From Hortaea werneckii (Eukaryota; Ascomycota; Dothideomycetes; Mycosphaerellales; Teratosphaeriaceae), in assembly GCA_037044905.1 (NCBI GenBank), contig JBAOKB010000110.1, forward strand, positions 1 to 64,000: 64,000 nucleotides of DNA, in the 5' to 3' direction. This document shows, piece after piece, positions 61,832 through 64,000 of this stretch. The translations under genes were made by a program, and so were the position numbers. The first letter of the stretch is position 1. Each line of letters begins with the position of its first letter. A model generated the notes under the pieces. The model was given only the letters and a program-made list of their open reading frames with translations. It had not been told where the DNA came from and ran no database searches.

Positions 61832-64000
61832 TTACTGTTGCATGCCTGGCGTTCCAGCCCCCATGAAGACGCCTTGTCCACCTGTGGGAGGAGGTTGTTG
61901 ATGTTGCTGCGGCTGTTGCGGAGGCGCTGCACCTCCACCGTCCATAGAAGAAAAGTCAATGTTCATCGGCCATAGGTTCTGTGCGCCCATGCCAGCAGCC
62001 GGATCGAGGGTCATGGCGTTCGACGGGACTGTGCCTTGGATGTATTGATCCCACGCGCCCTGCGACATGGTCAGTATAGGCATTCGATGATCGTTCTGTG
62101 TATAGAAGCGCAAACTTACCCAGTCAATATCTCCTCCTAGACCGTCCATTCCCATGAATCCGCCGGTCCCAGCCTGTCCACCGGCAAGCATCTGGCTAAA
62201 CGGACTCGCTGGGCCTCCCATTGATCCGCTGGCATCTGGACCGGAGTAACCAGGCGTTAGACCGGTTCTCCCAGTACCATCGGGGCCTGACATTGGGTCG
62301 TTCAATAGCGCCGAAAGGGAGGCCGGGTACGGTGTCGGTTGACCTGAGGTCTTTTCTGGCGTGCCGCCCGATCCACTACTCTGCTGCTGTTGGAGTCCGC
62401 CTCCGAAACCAGCGCCGGGAGATACGCCGCCAGAGCTGAGCATGCCTAGCGTCATGGCGGCGCTCTGCTCGGGAGGTAAGTCGTCCGCGTTGACGTCTCC
62501 TCCGACGACATTTCCGTTTGGAAAGACGCCAAAATTTGGTGCTCTCGAATATGAGCCGCTCATTTGCGGGTTGCCCGTGGCTTGAGCGTTTGCTGCATAG
62601 CCAGCCTGCGACTGCATCGCCCTTCGATGTGCTTTTAGCTTCTCAGCCATCAGGCGGAGAGTGATGGAGGCCTTGTACGCTTCCATTGACTGTTCGCGGA
62701 CTGACTCCCAGATCGTGATGCAGTGTTCTACTGCTCTCATCATCTCCTCCCTTCTGTCTTCAGCATAAGGTTCCTGATTGGTAATCGGGCTCGTGCTGCT
62801 CGCAGGCGAGTCAGACGTCGAGGGTCTTGTGCTGCCTTTTGTTTCTGCCTCTGCTACGTGGTATAAATCTAGACAAACAAGCATTGCAGCGAGTAAGAAG
62901 TCGTGAGTAGTAAGGCTACTGATGTACCATTTCACACTTCGCAGTCGCCCACCGGGCTGGCTCTCAGCATGCAACGTTGCTTGATGGTCTAGCAGTTGCA
63001 TGCTCGCATCCATGCAAGCTTTCCTGCTGTACGCGTATCTTGGATTCTCCCTACCTCGAGCAATGAACCGGCGATGGAGTACGAACAGACTACGCAAGTA
63101 TACCATTTCCAGTCCCAAACGCTGCATGATGAGATTTGCAGGATCTCTTGCGCTTTCGTGGAAGCTGCGCATCTGCAAAAGGGGTGGATGAGTCGCACGT
63201 GCTTCACGCAACTCGGCATCGAAATTCATCGTCTCTTCGTAGGTGGGCGGGTTTGTGAGCGATTGCGTGCGCTCGACAATACGCCCGAATATGAACGTCA
63301 TCTTGCTCTTGGCGATCATGTAGCTCATAGGCGTGGCTTCAAAGCTTGGCCGACTGGGCGGAAGCGCACTCATCTCCTCGTGCAGCTCGTCGTCGTACAG
63401 ATTTCGCGGGGGTTGTGTATCAATCTGATCGCTTCGAATCATTGCAGGCAATCCAAATTGGAACGAAATTAAGAGATCGCACTGCCTGACGAATGTCCAT
63501 ACCCGCCGCCTCATCTCTCCCTGGAACGGGGTAATCTGTGGATGAGGACCTGGGTCACGATGATAGCCCATCCGCATCGCGAGCCTAACGCACAGGCTTA
63601 CCAGCAGCAGCACACCGGGCTCTGCATCTCTACTCCGTCCGTATTCGGCTTGGACGTGCAGGATGAGCGTCTCGAGAATCTGCGCAATGGGCTGTGTGAT
63701 GTCCGCCAGAAGTAAGCATTGCGCGGTCAGCCTTCGGAAAGTGTGACTGATCTGCAACGCTTGGCCTTTGTATTCTGGCGGCTCGTCGCCTGCGCGGTTG
63801 TAGGATTGCAAAGCCAAGGTCATCATAGCAAAGCACATGCCGATCCACACGGCGCTGGTCTGCTCTGGCGCCTGCCAATGCCGGTCGTACTGCTTCTGGA
63901 ATGACGGGCCGTGCACAATATGCACAGACGGATCGTATGCGTTGAAGTAGCGTGCGATGAGGCGATCAGCATCGGCTTTGGATGGGAATTGCGCAAGTAG
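61832..64000 (-). CDS. Fungal-specific (MHR-domain) transcription factor, 5' part outside window
   Basis: C-terminal part of a fungal gene regulator running past the right edge; the frame is still open at 64000 (residues like IARYFNAYDPSVHIVHGP). The middle homology region is evident: SFQKQYDRHW near its start, VLLLVSLCVRLAMRMGYHRDP, MRRRVWTFVRQCDLLISFQFGLP, the usual fungal-TF block. The zinc cluster would lie upstream, unseen. The Gln/Gly/Pro-rich tail is activation-domain-like. A 60-nt intron 62060-62119 (GTAAGT, branch CTGAC, CGCAG) is in frame and stop-free; splicing joins GGDIDW to GAWDQYIQG. Stop at 61832-61834. Confidence 0.9.
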   Translation of the reverse strand, partial: LLAQFPSKADADRLIARYFNAYDPSVHIVHGPSFQKQYDRHWQAPEQTSAVWIGMCFAMMTLALQSYNRAGDEPPEYKGQALQISHTFRRLTAQCLLLADITQPIAQILETLILHVQAEYGRSRDAEPGVLLLVSLCVRLAMRMGYHRDPGPHPQITPFQGEMRRRVWTFVRQCDLLISFQFGLPAMIRSDQIDTQPPRNLYDDELHEEMSALPPSRPSFEATPMSYMIAKSKMTFIFGRIVERTQSLTNPPTYEETMNFDAELREARATHPPLLQMRSFHESARDPANLIMQRLGLEMVYLRSLFVLHRRFIARGRENPRYAYSRKACMDASMQLLDHQATLHAESQPGGRLRSVKWYISSLTTHDFLLAAMLVCLDLYHVAEAETKGSTRPSTSDSPASSTSPITNQEPYAEDRREEMMRAVEHCITIWESVREQSMEAYKASITLRLMAEKLKAHRRAMQSQAGYAANAQATGNPQMSGSYSRAPNFGVFPNGNVVGGDVNADDLPPEQSAAMTLGMLSSGGVSPGAGFGGGLQQQQSSGSGGTPEKTSGQPTPYPASLSALLNDPMSGPDGTGRTGLTPGYSGPDASGSMGGPASPFSQMLAGGQAGTGGFMGMDGLGGDIDWVSLRFYTQNDHRMPILTMSQGAWDQYIQGTVPSNAMTLDPAAGMGAQNLWPMNIDFSSMDGGGAAPPQQPQQHQQPPPTGGQGVFMGAGTPGMQQ

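Noticed and set aside
1..64000. Non-standard genetic code to explain in-frame stops
   Set aside because: TAA, TAG and TGA all serve as normal terminators of intact genes here, and the in-frame stops are of three different kinds in only a few genes.

Overview
The window is nuclear DNA of a filamentous ascomycete (Pezizomycotina). Genes are split by short introns of roughly 50-130 nt with GTRNGT donors, CTRAC-type branch sites and YAG acceptors. The gene content is typical of moulds: PalC of the ambient-pH pathway, Zn2Cys6 regulators, a Baeyer-Villiger monooxygenase, an S28 peptidase and a GH64-type glucanase. A dothideomycete is my guess from overall flavour only. I can support 28 protein genes and see no rRNA, tRNA or CRISPR array. 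Intron-exon structures below were worked out by hand from splice signals, frame and family similarity.

Layout. 1-6.7 kb: 3' part of a sugar MFS transporter, COP9 subunit 4 (csn4) divergent from TFIIF beta (tfg2), and a DHA2-type MFS transporter. 7.8-10.6 kb: a Ser/Arg-rich protein with an in-frame TAA, and an MDR-family oxidoreductase. 10.7-17.2 kb: a possible nucleobase/nitrogen-scavenging group made of a XanA-like Fe(II)/2-oxoglutarate dioxygenase, a Zn2Cys6 regulator and a divergent NCS1 permease that now carries an in-frame stop and a lost splice donor. Upstream regions here hold several GATA sites and a CGG-N6-CCG site. 17.7-20.9 kb: two divergent stand-alone nucleotidyltransferase-fold proteins, a calcineurin-like phosphoesterase, and a 396-bp inverted-repeat element (MITE) just upstream of the phosphoesterase.

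21.5-30.6 kb: an NTF2-like protein with repeated WGxG motifs, an APC-family permease, PalC and an uncharacterised protein. 32-35.6 kb: a secreted subtilase and a Baeyer-Villiger monooxygenase, convergent. 37.6-47.9 kb: a Rad53-like FHA kinase, and MMS19 divergent from Sec10. 48.3-53.8 kb: a frameshifted APH-family phosphotransferase, an SDR lacking the YxxxK pair, and an S28 peptidase with a Trp codon apparently changed to TGA. 54.2-64 kb: Noc4 divergent from Atp4, a GH64-like secreted glucanase with a long Ser/Thr repeat linker, and the 3' part of a fungal-type transcription factor running off the right edge.

Main pattern: core cellular genes (csn4, tfg2, palC, mms19, sec10, noc4, atp4, kinase) are intact, whereas the disabling changes all fall in accessory genes (NCS1 permease, APH-like, S28 peptidase, perhaps the Ser/Arg-rich gene). 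The most unusual local system is the nucleotidyltransferase pair plus phosphoesterase next to the MITE.
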